Assembly (NCBI GenBank): GCA_001949185.1
Contig: BDGG01000010.1
Coordinates: 1,683,773-1,747,772, forward strand
Length of the DNA stretch: 64,000 nt
Direction: 5' to 3'
Source of the DNA: Ramazzottius varieornatus
Lineage: Eukaryota; Tardigrada; Eutardigrada; Parachela; Ramazzottiidae
The position numbers and the translations under genes are program-made. The notes beneath the pieces are model-generated. The model did not search any database and was not told where the DNA came from. It saw only the letters and a program-made list of their open reading frames with translations. Of this stretch, positions 33,390 to 45,800 are shown piece by piece; the first letter of the stretch is position 1; each line of letters begins with the position of its first letter.

Positions 33390-34202
33390 CTAACAACTCA
33401 GCACTTTTGAAGTTTTTGAAATGCAAGCCGACTGCCGTCGGTCTTCACGTTCGCGACTGTCAGCCTTCTCGCGGTCTTCCGCCAGACGTGTAGCCTGGCG
33501 TGCCTGGTCTTCTCGTTCACCAGTCGCCAGGATTCGGGCACCTTCAAAGGCTCGGTCCTCGGCCTGTCGTCGGTCCTCCTTTTCACGCTGTTCGCACAGC
33601 ACTACGCTCAATGGCCGCGTCTTTGAGATACTCCTGAAAACCTCCCGAACGCTCCACATCCCGGGCTGTTCCGCGGCGTCGGCTCCAAGGCTTTCCGCAA
33701 AACTGACGGGTATGCCCGTACAGGCGACACTTGCTTCATCTTGGAGGCTTCCGGTTTGGATAGTTGACCACTGAGGAAGATACAGTAAATTAGGCAGAAA
33801 GAACATATCAGAAATCGGTTTGATAGAACACCCATACCTTTTTCGATGTGCGCTTCTGGGCCAGTCGATCCGCCTTGTCTGTTGGCGCAGTTGGGGTGTT
33901 CCCCATCATCGCATTCATCTCCAGAGGATGCTCCCCTTACGTTTCCCTCTGTCTGGCTAGCCGGCGCAACGTCCATTTCCTCCTTCCCTTTATCTTCCGT
34001 AACTGCAAACAGAAGAGTGACCAGTTTCCGAAGTACGGGACTAAGTTCACCGTAGAAGCGGCTTACCGGAGTTACACGAGGCCGAAACACTCCTGCCGAA
34101 GCGTCTACGCATACGATGCGCAATACTGAGCGTAGAGGAAGTCGATGCCACAGACGACATTGACGCCGAGTCGTTAAAGTCCATTTCGGTGGTGGTAACC
34201 AT
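33390..34202 (-). CDS. Unrecognised protein with charged C-terminal helix
   Basis: Probable exons on the minus strand: 34202 to about 34067 (Met start, MVTTTEMDFND, then a basic HRMRRRFGRS), about 34002-33840 (acidic, Glu/Asp/Gly) and about 33773-33390. The last frame is highly charged (REKEDRRQAEDRAFEGARIL and similar repeats), predicted to be one long helix or coiled coil. The joins are not all in phase with the longest frame, so the C-terminus is uncertain. No family is recognised; the charged helix resembles tails of trihelix/SANT-type regulators, but that is weak. Confidence 0.35.
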
Positions 34203-34662
34203 GATTCGACAGGCTTCTCCAGCAAAGGACACGAAGTGGACTGAACAGCAGGGTGCTGTGAGGGAGGCGATACAGCTCTTCCGAAGCTTGTACGTATGTA
34301 ATTGGTGCACCAGAAAGCTCTTACACTTCACGTGAATAAACTGTAACTTTAGTCATCCAGATGAAGAAGTAAACTGGGTGAAGCTTTATGAGAGTTCCAG
34401 CAGAGTTTCAAGTTTCGCTTCCGGTTGGTGCACCAAAAATTGCGATATGAGAGTTTCCAAAAGATGAGACAGCGAAATGAGACTCTTCGCACGCAGCAGT
34501 AATGGCATCACTGTGAACTTTCATAAAGCTTGATTGAGGGGGAGTTGATTTGTCCAAATCTGATAGTGAAAACTGAGAGTCGCAAATATGAGGGCAGTTT
34601 ATGGGACCAGACCTGTCCTCGCAAAATAGTAATTTGGTTGAAACTGGAGAAATCCAGATGAG
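34203..34662. other. Intergenic
   Basis: No gene recognised. It probably contains the promoter of the minus-strand gene ending at 34202 and ends at the target duplication of the hAT-type MITE. Confidence 0.35.
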
Positions 34663-35280
34663 TAGTACTGTCAACGATACGGTATACCGATATTGCATCG
34701 AAATATATCGAATCTTTGCGATAAAATATGCGGCAGATATCGTATCGAAAATATCGATATGAAACTCGTATCGAATTACGCAATAAAATATTTGGCGATA
34801 TCGTATCGCGCCAGATCGATATATTTTCGATATATCTGTATCTTGCTGAATGGCAAACTCGCCAGTGATATCTCGTCTACGGAAGACCATGGTTGATTTC
34901 AAACACTTGATTCTGGCCATGTGTACCGAGCACACTCCGCCCATTCGGTTCTGGTACTAATTCTGTCCAGGTTTCCATGTGTCTGAAGCCTTGGCAGTCA
35001 TGTCTTTGCTGCATCCGACGCTTTCGAGCTTACTAATACTTTATGTGGAAATCGGCTTCTTGAGTTTTCGGGTTTGAACCACTGGAATACCGAAAAACTA
35101 AAATTCCAGGAATATCGATATATCGCTGCGATATGATACAATATATCGAAAACATGGTATCGAGAAAATACCGTATCGAAATATCGATATAGAATGAATA
35201 TCGAAGACCGCAATAAAATATCCGCCGATATTGTATCGAAAAATATCGTATCGAACTTTATCGTATTTTTGCCAGCACTA
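34663..35280. mobile_element. Non-autonomous hAT-type element (618 bp)
   Basis: The ends TAGTACTGTCAACGATACGG and, inverted, TAGTGCTGGCAAAAATACGA match at 17 of 22 positions when two further bases are included. They are flanked by an 8-bp duplication, CAGATGAG (34655-34662) and CAGAAGAG (35281-35288), differing at one base. Both subterminal regions are full of ATCGATAT/TATCGA motifs, typical of hAT terminal regions. No transposase is present; the middle (about 34860-35100) is unrelated DNA. Confidence 0.85.
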
Positions 35281-35717
35281 CAGAAGAGACAACTGCACCA
35301 AATTTAGTCCGCTAGTGGGCGAGTGGACATACTCGAGTCGCTCGGTTTCTATGAGGAGGGCAATCGGTCCGGCACAAACTCCACTGTGGTTGCAGTAGGA
35401 CTGAATCGATTCACATTGCTTGATTGATCGATCGATCATTCGTCGTCAGCGCCGAAGGGCAGCAGCTGTTTTCAAGTTCATTCCGGAACCGGATTGGGTA
35501 ACTTTCTTCCTCAACCCAATTATTTTCTGGTGTGATGTGGTCTGATTTCGTTTTCTGATGCGCTGGTGCAAAAAAAACGCAAAAACAGAAAGTCCGTTTT
35601 GCAAGCTTAGAGTTTGTGCCGGATCTATTCTAGTTTGACATGCTCTCCACGTCGCGTTCGTATTCGAGCTGTTCGATCTTACTCCAGTTGAGCTAACCCT
35701 TGTGTTCTGTTGCAGTT
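35281..35717. other. 5' region of the FAM120-like gene
   Basis: No coding sequence. A splice acceptor (TTCTGTTGCAG at 35705-35715) lies three bases before the start codon, so the gene has a 5' UTR intron that occupies part of this segment. Confidence 0.5.
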
Positions 35718-38700
35718 ATGAGCGGGAAGGCGGTAACCAAGAAGGAGCCCTTTTCCGGGAGGTTTGGCAAGATCAGCAGCGAGCAAAATGGCGTTCCGGC
35801 CAAGCGGACTAAGCTGCCAGAAAGTCAGCCGCTTCACCCACCGTTGACCAACCTAGCATTGATCCCCTACGAGATAGCCTGGCCGCTGACCAAGAAAGCC
35901 TGCGAAGATGTCATCGCCGATGTGTTGCGAGGAAAGACATCCACCATCGTGGTGGATGCAGGCACCACCAAAGTGCAAGCACGACTGTATGGTGGTTATC
36001 ATCCCGACTGGGTAACTGGCGGTATTTGGGCTAATTCGAGCGCCTTCATCAGCTGCATCAACAAGTTTTGCAAAGACAAGAAGTTCAACTTTACCGTCAC
36101 ATTCGACTCCTCTATCGATGTCCATAATCTGGATGCTTGGCTGGCCAGAATGGAATGGGAATACGAGAGCGTCAAGAATCTGTTCGCTGGTCAGCTGGAA
36201 ACGTCTCCTCGCTCCCTCACGCATCCTCCTGGAGCCTTCACAAAGACACCTGGAGACATGTGGTAAGATTTTTCTCGAATAAGAGCGGTACTGCTCACTT
36301 ACAGTGACAGAACAAAAAGGCAAATTGAAATGCACCTGCATAATCGCGCATCGCGGCAAGACTGCCGGCAAGTAAGACAGCAGCTGTATGCAGGTGCTTA
36401 AAACATTAAATATTCGAACTTCCGGTTGAGTGTAGAAATTTGAACCTTTACTATCATCTTTTCTTTCCTCGGTCCAGGTTTGCACCGACTGCGTTGCAGA
36501 CTTCATTGCGTCTGATCTGTCTTTCCATGGGCATTAAGTTGGAATGCACGCTCTTCGAGCACGAGCCAGAAATCATCGCTGTCCGTGACTTGAAAGATCC
36601 CTCATCCAAGAGTATCATGGACGAAGCCGGCGCTTTCTTTACTAACTCTCTGGAATACATGTGCTACTCTGATGTGACTCAGACTCTTTACTGGGGCGAG
36701 ACTTTAAAGCTGAACATGCGAGGCGACAGGATGACGGGCAAAGCGATCGAGGCCAGCGAAGTGTCGAAGAGCCTTGGTGTCATAAGAGACTCTCTCGATG
36801 CCGGCCTTTTGTACTACGGTAAGGCTAAAGGGTTATTTAGCTGGGATGTCTCAAAGCAATGCCTTTTAACTCACGAATTCTTTCTGCAGGTACACGGTAC
36901 TTCAAGGATGAATCTTGCAATCTGGATCAAGTTTCGGGAGAGGAGCTCTTCGATCCGACCGAAGATCTTCACCACGAAATCTTGGCAGCTTTGACTGCCA
37001 ACGATCAGAAACCCGTAAGGTTATTTTACTGAGGCTCTGGTTCAGTACTGCTTGGATTTTGTGTTACAGGCTGCTCGTCTACATACCGCGGTGGAGATCA
37101 TGCAGCAGGTTCACAAGGAAGGTGTTAACAACAAAGAGACGATGAAGATTGGCGAAAGCCTGCTTCCGAGTATGGAGCATCTTGAGCGATGCTTGAAGGA
37201 ACGTACCAGCCTTCCTCCTCACTTCCAGCACCTGACTTCGTCCGACATCTACGACAGCGACAAAGTGGAAGATGAGCTGCAGAAGTTGCGCAAGAAAGCT
37301 TCCAACCTTTTCTTCGACATCGGAAAGCGGCTCTTGGAAGGTCGAACTTGGCCGGTATGGTTGGTCTTTCGCTCTGCTCCAAGTTAACCCATTTTTCGTA
37401 CTTGAAGTATGTATTAATACTTACTTGAAATCCGAGGTGCTAAAGAATTATCCAAGGTGTCTGAACGCTTGACGCTTCCTTTTTAGACCCGGAAGCCGTA
37501 CTACGAACGACAAAGTCCGGACCACCCATGGGAGCGAGTAGAGTTCCCTCATCAGAGACGCCTCAAGCCAGAATTCAGAGAACACCTCGAGAAGTTCCAC
37601 CGCTCTGGTAACATTCATGAATGGATTGGACATCTAGTCTTCTCTGAGGTAAGTTAAACTTTTCGGTGGTTTCCACTGGTTTCCACTAATCCAACTGTTT
37701 TTAGAACTGAACATTCGCATTTCTTCTTCTATGGAGCTGAAAATAGAACAAAGACGTAGACAAGAAGGCTTTGCAAATGAGCAAGTTGTGAAGTCTGACG
37801 TTTTCCCTTGCTGGTAGATTCCAACGATCAAGATCGGCTACATCTTGGCCGACCGCGGCTACCGCGTGTGTGGCTGGAAGGAAGAGCCCAAGTCCTTCTT
37901 CCGGGACATTCGTCGCCGCGCTTACGGTCTCCTCTTCGGCACAGAGCAGCCCGACTATACAGCCGATGCCAACGACATCAGCTTCATGCCTCAGATCCGC
38001 GAGATCTTCTACTCGGGCATGGACGTCGTCCAGCCCATCTCCATTTCCCGCGAAGTGGCCAACGTCACTCGTTCCTCAGAAGAAATGTGGGGTAAGCGAG
38101 ACCGTAAGGGACCTGGCCTGCACGTCCTGCTGCACATCGTCATGGGCGCTAACTGCCCCAACAACTGGCACGAGATCTTCATGGATGTCCCGGAGTACGC
38201 CTGGGTCCCTGTCATTGCCATTCGCTACATGCTGGACAGGCTAGTTTGCAAAGTTTCTTTCGGTGGACAAGCCAAGCACATTTTGGAGCGCAAAGCTCAT
38301 AGTTTGTTCTGCTTAGGTTCGCACCCATGTTCCGTGAAGGATACTTGGACAGTATTATCGCTACAGTGGCCTCAGTTGTCACGACTCGCATTTCTAATCC
38401 AAAGAGAGAGAAACTGGAGATGTACGATACAACCGCATCCGACGTAAGATGACTGTCCAAATTCATAATGTTCTAAAGTTACTAGACGCTTGATATGATG
38501 TGTCCCATGGTAGTACGAGCTGCTCATTGACGCAACGTCCATCACATTTGCGTCCTTCTTCATGTCGGCCGTGGAACACGTCATCTTCGCCAACGATGTC
38601 TGCTGCACAGTCATCACCAGTCCCAACAACACCAACCCAGCCATGTTCTTCGACGGAAACGTCTTCCACACGGCTTTGGACCGACTCGCGGGGGCTGTAA

Positions 38701-39582
38701 ACTCGCCGACACAGTTCGAAACATTCCTCGGACACCGAAACGTAAGTTGTAATCTCGTCGAACATTGATGAAGAGGTGTAACTAATTTCTGTCTGGACTA
38801 TTGCAGATGCAGAAGCAAGCGAACTTCCTGAAGATTCGCAACTGTGTCCTGTACCAGTACCGAAATCAGTCAGTGCTGCAAGGCTTGATGCAGCCTATGG
38901 ATGACACCGTGGATGCGCTAATGAGGCGTAACATGATCAGTGCATCCCACAGGCCACGACAGTAAGTCTGTAGTGTCGAGCGAACCGGGATGTTGTTTAT
39001 TGTTTCTCGTAGGCTCAATGGCCTCTATGCGCTTTAGAATTGCGAGGCACAAACGCTTGCATGACTGTGAACCTGAGGTGATTGAGGTCCCTCAGGGAAA
39101 TGGACAAGACAATGGCTTTGCAATGGCGCAACCGTAAGTCCGCTAGAAATAGTGCACCATTACGACCAGAGATGCCGTTTTTCCCAAGTCATGTCAATCT
39201 AAAGCTTTTTCTCCTTTGCTGTCCTGGTAGTGATAACGTTGAATCTGATCAAATCAGAAAACGATGGAAGCAAGCTTTCTAAAGTCTTCTGGATTGATCA
39301 CCTTCCCCCTTTCCCGCTGCTTTCTTTTCTATGTGAATGTCAGTGCTCGCGCAGCTTGCTTCTGTTTGCCTGTTTTGTTTTGTACCTTCACTTTCATTTT
39401 ACGATTGCGATTGAGTGCATTCTCTGACGGGTGTCATTGACTTTTGCAGGGGTTCGTCAAGCTTCCGATTCCAGGCAGCACCACCAGTCTATCAACCACA
39501 AGGTGGACAGCCCGGTCTTGTTCCTGCTTTTGGTTGCCGTTATCAGGATGTTCCTCATAACGGCGGACCTCGGTACTACTAG
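35718..39582 (+). CDS. FAM120: FAM120-like (constitutive coactivator of PPAR-gamma-like) protein
   Basis: FAM120A/B proteins have an N-terminal XPG/PIN-like fold and act in RNA binding and transcription co-activation. Ten exons: 35718-36262, 36478-36818, 36890-37014, 37070-37354, 37487-37648, 37818-38239, 38317-38443, 38514-38741, 38807-38961, 39450-39582, giving 840 residues. Family landmarks are VVDAGTTKVQARLYGGYHPDWVTGG early on, WFAPTALQTSLRLI, and near the C-terminus the block SFFMSAVEHVIFANDVCC and PAMFFDGNVFHTALDRL. The tail is Gln/Gly/Pro-rich. Intron 6 (38240-38316) starts with GC. The acidic nuclease residues of XPG are not evident, so the fold is probably non-catalytic. Confidence 0.85.
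38240..38316 (+). other. GC-AG intron in FAM120-like gene
   Basis: The exon ends GACAG and the intron starts GCTAGT, ending TGCTTAG. The join gives MLDRFAPMFREG in frame. The nearby GT (at 38243) would shift the frame. Confidence 0.75.
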
Positions 39583-40719
39583 TTTTCCTGTCTTTTGTTG
39601 AACCTTTGAATCTCTGTAGAAACTGCTCTTTGAATGAAGTGACCAGAACGCAAAACTTGCTTTATGCGGTGGTGTTTCGGCTGATCCAACCGATAAATTA
39701 GTTGGAAGGTTTTTTGCAGGTCTATATAGTAGGGAGAGAACTGTTTGTTACTTTTTCCCTGTTAGATCGTTTGTTTTCCATATTTTGGTATCTGTGTGAT
39801 GACGGATGTACTTTCGCTGCTTTACATAAATTTTGTTTCCTTGTTCAGCAAGAATCGTACTGTGGTCGTTAGTTCGGACAAAGCTACAGCCTACAAGCCC
39901 ATGTACAAGGTGTCCATTAGGCTTTAGCAATTGTTCTGGAACACGGGCAACGAAAAATATGATGTGGATCGGTACTACTATCCTTTCGTCGAGGAACAGA
40001 GAATGGTACGGTTACTCGTCCAGACTCCAGGAGAGCCCGACTGACCAGAAGTACCGGGAAATCCGATTGCCGCCCAGGGGTTTCGTAAGCTAGCTAGGAT
40101 TAGAGAGGATACTGTGGATTCGCAATTTCCGTACTGAGTTGCTGTAATACCGTACAGTCCTACCTGTGAGATGTGACAGTTCAAACGCCCGATTTCAGTT
40201 TCGCACGGTACGTGTAAGCACGGGGCTGCTCGCTATGCTGTCGCATGAGAACGATCGGCTGATCGGACACGCGCTCGATTACTTGATCAAGTCAAGCCAT
40301 AACCGGACATCGATCAGCTGATCGTACTGCGCGGTGCATGGCCAGCAGTATCGCACAGAAACGCTGTTCGGTTGCAGAAGAAGCAATTGTCACATCTCAC
40401 AGGTAAGACAGTAAGACTGTATTTGGGATTTTGGGTCCAAAAATTTGAAGTTACCGTACTCGGAGCATCATTTTCTGAAGACCACAGAAGCGTTCCGTTT
40501 ACATGGCTTCATTCTCCCTGTTTCTCACTAGCTGTTGTTTGCAGTACTCTGGATTGCTTCTGGGACGTCCGGACGTACGTGGCGCATCTCGCCCTACAAG
40601 CATTGTCTGGTGGCGGAGCCTGCAGCCTCTTACTTTTTGACCGAACCAACCTCGGCCCTACCGGAACTTGACTACTGACGTCCAGGTGCTGACTACCACC
40701 ACGCTCCCAGTGCCCCAAC
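39583..40719. other. Intergenic, FAM120 to TMEM242
   Basis: 3' UTR of FAM120 and upstream sequence of TMEM242. It contains the MITE at 40155-40411. No further gene recognised. Confidence 0.4.
40155..40411. mobile_element. TA-flanked MITE (257 bp)
   Basis: Left end CAGTCCTACCTGTGAGATGT followed by GACAGTT. The right end is the reverse complement of CTGTCTTACCTGTGAGATGT followed by GACAATT. It is flanked by TA at 40153-40154 and 40412-40413. The interior also folds (GATCGGCTGATCGG near 40255 against GATCAGCTGATCG near 40315). The TA duplication points to a Tc1/mariner/pogo-driven element. Confidence 0.8.
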
Positions 40720-41241
40720 ATGGCGCTTAACTCGGACGGTTCAGCATTATTGATGGAGCCGCATTTGCTACGACCGGACGTTACAGGGCTGCCAGGGCAA
40801 GACGACTCCATAACACAGACGACTGCTGCTACAGCGCCAACCGGAAGTAAATCTGAGACCATCTCCAAAGCAGTGTTCCTTGGTGGAGTTACCTTTCTGG
40901 GACTACTTTCGGGCTTTGGTTCGGCCTTAGCCATGGCCAAGAAGCGAGATCCTACATCCTTTGATAAAGGTTTACTGCCTGAAGCAAAGAAACTAGAAAG
41001 TGGTGCCTCATTTGCTCTACGAGCTTTGGGATGGGGAACACTTTATGCCGTTAGCGGGGTTGGACTGCTGTGTTTCACCGTGTACAAGATTCTCGATGTT
41101 CAGAGTGCACTTGACTTTAGACAAAAGATGAAGAATCTAATGCCGTCAGTGCCCAAAAGGGAGCCAAATCCCAGTGAGCGAACAGAGTTTGCTAGTATTC
41201 GAGAATTTTTCGAATATTACGGGGAAGAAAAACGCAAATAA
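40720..41241 (+). CDS. TMEM242: TMEM242, mitochondrial inner-membrane assembly factor
   Basis: TMEM242 helps assemble the c-ring of ATP synthase and interacts with complex I assembly factors in mammals. A single exon of 173 residues (human 141). There are two membrane segments, about residues 48-68 (AVFLGGVTFLGLLSGFGSAL) and 102-124 (RALGWGTLYAVSGVGLLCFTV). Between them lies LAMAKKRDPTSFDKG, matching the human loop LSLAKKKSPEWFNKG. ESGASFALRALGWGTLYA is almost identical to the vertebrate motif. The intronless structure is unusual among its neighbours, though the gene is short. Confidence 0.92.
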   Translation: MALNSDGSALLMEPHLLRPDVTGLPGQDDSITQTTAATAPTGSKSETISKAVFLGGVTFLGLLSGFGSALAMAKKRDPTSFDKGLLPEAKKLESGASFALRALGWGTLYAVSGVGLLCFTVYKILDVQSALDFRQKMKNLMPSVPKREPNPSERTEFASIREFFEYYGEEKRK

Positions 41242-41518
41242 AACTACTCTTTAGCACCATCACATCACTCCAAACGGCGGTGTCTGTAGGTTCGTTGACT
41301 TCGTTCCTTTGTAAAACTGTAAACAGAAGTCGCCACGTGATTTTCTTTACACCTTCATGAGGCCAGGTCTCGCCATCCGAAGGTTTGGTTGTTGAGGGTA
41401 GTTCCTGTCTGGGATATCAGGAACAGCATCAAGACCCTAAAATGCAACACAGGTTTTCTTGATTACATCTCGCTGTCCAACAAAATCAACGGCAACCGCA
41501 CGCAAATCTCACTGCAAT

Positions 41519-41983
41519 TCATCCATAGCCATGTAACTTAGCTGCAAGAACAGACGCCCTTACTCGAGTATCGTAAGTGAATCCCGTGAGCTGCTGATCG
41601 CGATCAAAGTGGTTGACATCGTGCCAGTCCATTCTCGGTCTCCTGCACCACTGAAAAAACGATATCAATTATTAGTTCAGAAGGCAAGTACTGGGCAAAT
41701 CTTTCAGGAGAGTAGGACAACAAGAAGTTTTCGATGATAGTAGCAGGTCGAGGTACAAATGTACAATCAGCTATTTTTCGTACACTGTACTCGAGCCATC
41801 GCCCGAACAGCGTTGTCTGACGTCTTCGCCACCACTCCTTGATGCTTGTCGAGGGAAGAATTTTACTCATACATTAGAGCTTACCTTTCCGAGGATAGCC
41901 TTGTGGCTGAAGTACGAGGTGAAGAAGGGAGCCCAGATACATCCAGTGACGATCCCCATAGGGATAAGGATCTCGTACCACAT
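41519..41983 (-). CDS. NDUFA1: NDUFA1, complex I subunit MWFE
   Basis: Small single-pass membrane subunit of mitochondrial complex I. Exons 41983-41885 and 41650-41519 give 76 residues (human 70). The N-terminus MWYEILIPMGIVTG matches the MWFE signature, followed by a hydrophobic segment. After the splice, HFDRDQQLTGFTYDTRV aligns with the human HWSLMERDRRISG region. The gene is easy to miss because each exon is short and longer open frames overlap it. It is convergent with TMEM242. Confidence 0.88.
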
Positions 41984-42830
41984 ATCTTAAACAGTTTATG
42001 AAAGTCCCAGATCCTTCCTCACGTACTGCAGCACTCTGACTTCCGACGAGCTGAGATTCCCCTGCAAAGAACAGCAGTGCAGGCTGTACAACCATTAAAG
42101 GTGGCAAACATCCAGAGAAGGTTTTGGGAGAAATTCTGACAGTGACACTGAATTTTGTTTTCCGGTTTGCTTTTAAGTTTCATTGCCGACTTTGCGATCT
42201 CTTGCTTTCACACTATGCAACGAAGGTTAATCAATTGTCAACGGGTAAGCCTCTAACGAGGAAAGATGTCGAACATTGAGGCGTGGTCTCGAGAGGTCAG
42301 CCACGCCTGGTCGAACAACTCATACGCCTCACTCGAATGAGTCATAAGTTTGTCTAGATCTCCGTACGCCAGCTCAAACTCAAAGCGGAGATTTGCGAGC
42401 ACAGTCTGGTTGCTTCGTCCGTGTTACTCCTCACATACGATCTCACACCGCCACCCGTATATCTATTTTGTACGACAGATCTCTACATCTCGGTCTTACG
42501 TGGTGATCGCCTGGGAGTTTTCTTGAAACGGGCGAGTTGAACGGCATCGCCAGAGTTAGCTGACCGGTCACAGCGTCGTTGACGGTAGCGTTGCTCTATA
42601 ACACGGTGCGCGAGTGCATTAGTAGACCTTATCAATCTTTAGCCACAGTCGAGTTTTCCACTTTGGAAACGTGTTCGGTTGAACTGTGTTCCTTTACCCA
42701 GCAGGTACATCGAACGGTCCGGAACAAGACGACAATTGGACCTTAGCAAACAGCGCTGATAGTCAACCTCAAGAGAGTATCAGTTGGCTGAACCTCACCT
42801 CCTCACCAGTCGATCGCTCGCCAGGAAGGA
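41984..42830. other. Intergenic, NDUFA1 to pinocchio-like
   Basis: Divergent promoter region of NDUFA1 (-) and the pinocchio-like gene (+). No gene or repeat recognised. Confidence 0.4.
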
Positions 42831-45800
42831 ATGGTCTACGAAGGACTGAGTGCCATGGCGCCATTTAATCAGGGAAAAGCCAACAACAGCACCGCTCCTT
42901 ACCTTGACGCCGCAGCCACACCCGACTTGTCCTGTCAGTGTCTCCACAGCCTGGCCAGCGGATACCGTGGACTTTTCATGGAAGATCCCGGCTTCACCAT
43001 GTGGCTGGAGGAACCCGATCCGCTCGGTAAGTGCCAACTATCTGCTTCCTCCAGCTGAATCCATAAACCCTAAAATTCAGTCCTCCAGCCTTAAAGTTAG
43101 TCCTTAAAGTTCAGTCCTTAAAGTTACCAAAAGCTCAGAGTCAAGACAGGACTCTTTACGATGTCGATCGTTAGCGACTTCCGGTCCGTCAAGGAAACGG
43201 ATGCTTTCGGTTTGTTCGATAGAAATCTTCGGTTCGTTCAGGCTAAGCGCCTCTTTGGGAGGAATCGAATATAGGAAGGCCGCTAAATTATTCTGTCTGC
43301 TATTTTTGAATCGTTGAAATTCGGGTTAAAGTATGATGCGGGGGCTTCCGTGTTGCCTGGGCTTGGGTGTATTTTCAGATGCTTTCTGACAACTGTCTTA
43401 TGACTTCAAAACATGTCATCCCCAAAGACCGAAGAAGGATGTCAGGAACAATCAGGATGTGTGAGTTGACCGATGATTGCACGTTTCGAAGTAGAGATGC
43501 GTCGTTTACGCTAAAGATTCTACGTAGGTCGACGAAGTGACGCGTGTACGGCCATTGTATGTGTTCCGTTGACATGGTTACCCCGTTCAAGAGACGGAAG
43601 ATGAGCGCGCGAGTCAGCGAGCTGGCCTGGGTCGTGTATCCGCACATACGCGCTAATTTTACACCTGTAAATACATTTGTGCGTGCGGCGGAATTTCCAG
43701 ATTTGACAGGACTTACGTCCTTCTTGATGCGTCCCGTGATCACCTGCGGGACGAAGGGATTTCCGCAGGCGAGGCTTGGAACCCAAAGTCTTTGCCCTTC
43801 CCTTTAGTCAAACATGATACGCGACCCGTACAGGATTACTCACTGCTTATATTACTCATTGCAGGATGAGGAAGAGCAACAGTTACGCCTTACTTCACGA
43901 ACCTTCTCGAAACCACCACGTCACTAACAGAAAGCCTAGAAAAAGCTTGCTGAATTTAGGTTTATCTTGATGAAGATTGGGACGTGGGCAAATGAATCAA
44001 ACCAGATTGTTGTCCCAAGTGGCGCACACCATCAGCTACTAATAATAAGACCGTTCGCCACTTGTTGAATTCCTTTGCAATTGGCCACTGCCCACTTGCC
44101 AGTTATTATGAGGAACTTCTGCCATTCGGAAAGTCGAACATAAAGTCAAACGATTTGTGAGTTCTTACGTAATGGAACTTATCGATCTTGCTCTACGTAG
44201 GAGGAAGCAATTTTGCCGATTGAAGATCATGGAGACATTTTCTTACCGTGTTCTTCAATTATATTAAGCGGTTGTTGCATAACTTTGCTCCGTGGGGATC
44301 TTCCTTCTAGCTTCCGTTAGGTTGGAATTGAGGAAAATGAAGGCCAACTAAAATTATAAACGCCAGAAGTGAAGCAGGCTTGATTTTTTGAATGATGTCA
44401 GCGAAATTTTCGGCTTTTAGAGCAACAGTTTCTGGTTACAAGGAACACGCGCATTCCTGGCATCAGTGTCAAGCGTTTCAAGCATTGTGACGGCGAAAGT
44501 CAAATATACTGACTTTGCCGCTGTTGCAATTGGCACAAGCGCTATATTGTTGCAAGAATGTCGATGCGTTACCTAATGCAATTTGCACTTGGAAAGGCTT
44601 GACATTGCTCTTTTTCCGAGCAGCAGCTCAGCCAATTGCCAGAAAAAGAAATGAGGAAATAACTCCGTCAAGGACGCGACAGTCTACTTTTTCTCTTCTT
44701 TGAGCAGGTGCGCTATAATGCAGTCGCGTCGTCCTGGTCTACATAGCGCAGCTCAGTGCTTTTGCGTGGTATTTTCTTTGAGGTTCGTCAACAATTGTTA
44801 GCGCTCGAGTCTTCGCTGCGCTTGAGTGTATGGCCATGATGAATATGTGGAACACCGAACAAGGCATCTAATCAATACAAGCTTTTGGCGCACAGTTGGC
44901 GTCAATGGAGCTTGTCGAGGACTCGTAGGACTGCTCCTCATTCTTATCGTGCCTTATTAGCAAAGAACGCATGGATACTATTATCCAGCTCTGAGACCGC
45001 GTCGCCCTTGTTTCAGAGTGCGAAGAAAAGGCCTTTCTGGTCAAAGCGTAGCAACTCCTGAGTAGAAGCACAGCGAAAAATCAGCTGCGCAAGTGAAACG
45101 GGACCAGGTGAGCTGCGCGACTGAACCGGGGCAACAGTGCACTTCGGCGTAGGTGGCGCCATCACTTCGGGTTTGAAAGAAGCGGTTGCGTAGTTTAGTC
45201 AGATCTTTCACCTCTTCGTCGGAATGTGCAGTTTCCCATAAACGATGCGTCGAGCGAAATCTCGAGGATGTTTTTATAACTGCGTGTGACAGCGTTTTGA
45301 AGCATGCATGCGCCACTGATTGCGGAAGGTTCACGCCGTCATATGACATATACGCCGTGCACCTCCTCCGCGTTCGTTTAGCTAGAACTTGTCAGGTGCG
45401 TGAGGTGACTGCACTCTTTACGCTTCCGACACCTTCTGCGATTCTCGGACGACGTCAATGCCTCGTTCATGATCATGCTCGCGTTCTCGGCGGAACGAAA
45501 CTGCAAGGACATTGCTCCTCATGTACGCGCACCGGAAAGCGTGAAGTGCGAAGGTAACTGAACTAGAAGCCGCACTTGCGCTGTGAGATCGATAGCTTGA
45601 GGATCTCATTCCATTGACTCTGAATCCCTTGCAGGTGCGAACAAGCCTGTTTGGTCATTGTGAGAGCGTTTCGCCAAGGTTGGGACGAAGGGTTAAGAAG
45701 AAGGTCTTGTAGGATGGTCAAGTCCGTTGGTGAAGGACGGTGAGTCCGTCAATGGGCAATCGTTGCCGAACAGCTCTGTCTGCGGACGCTTAAAGTAAGG

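Noticed and set aside
39014-39132. Possible extra exon of the FAM120-like gene
   Set aside because: It has an acceptor, a donor and a 40-codon open frame, but no join keeps the reading frame. The exon at 39450 joins 38961 directly in phase.
41874-42107. 77-codon minus-strand ORF
   Set aside because: It is the out-of-frame shadow of NDUFA1 exon 1, which reads MWYEIL in another frame.
43375-43743. 122-codon minus-strand ORF in the pinocchio-like intron
   Set aside because: It has no recognisable domain, no splice context and no similarity that I know; treated as chance or a decayed insert.
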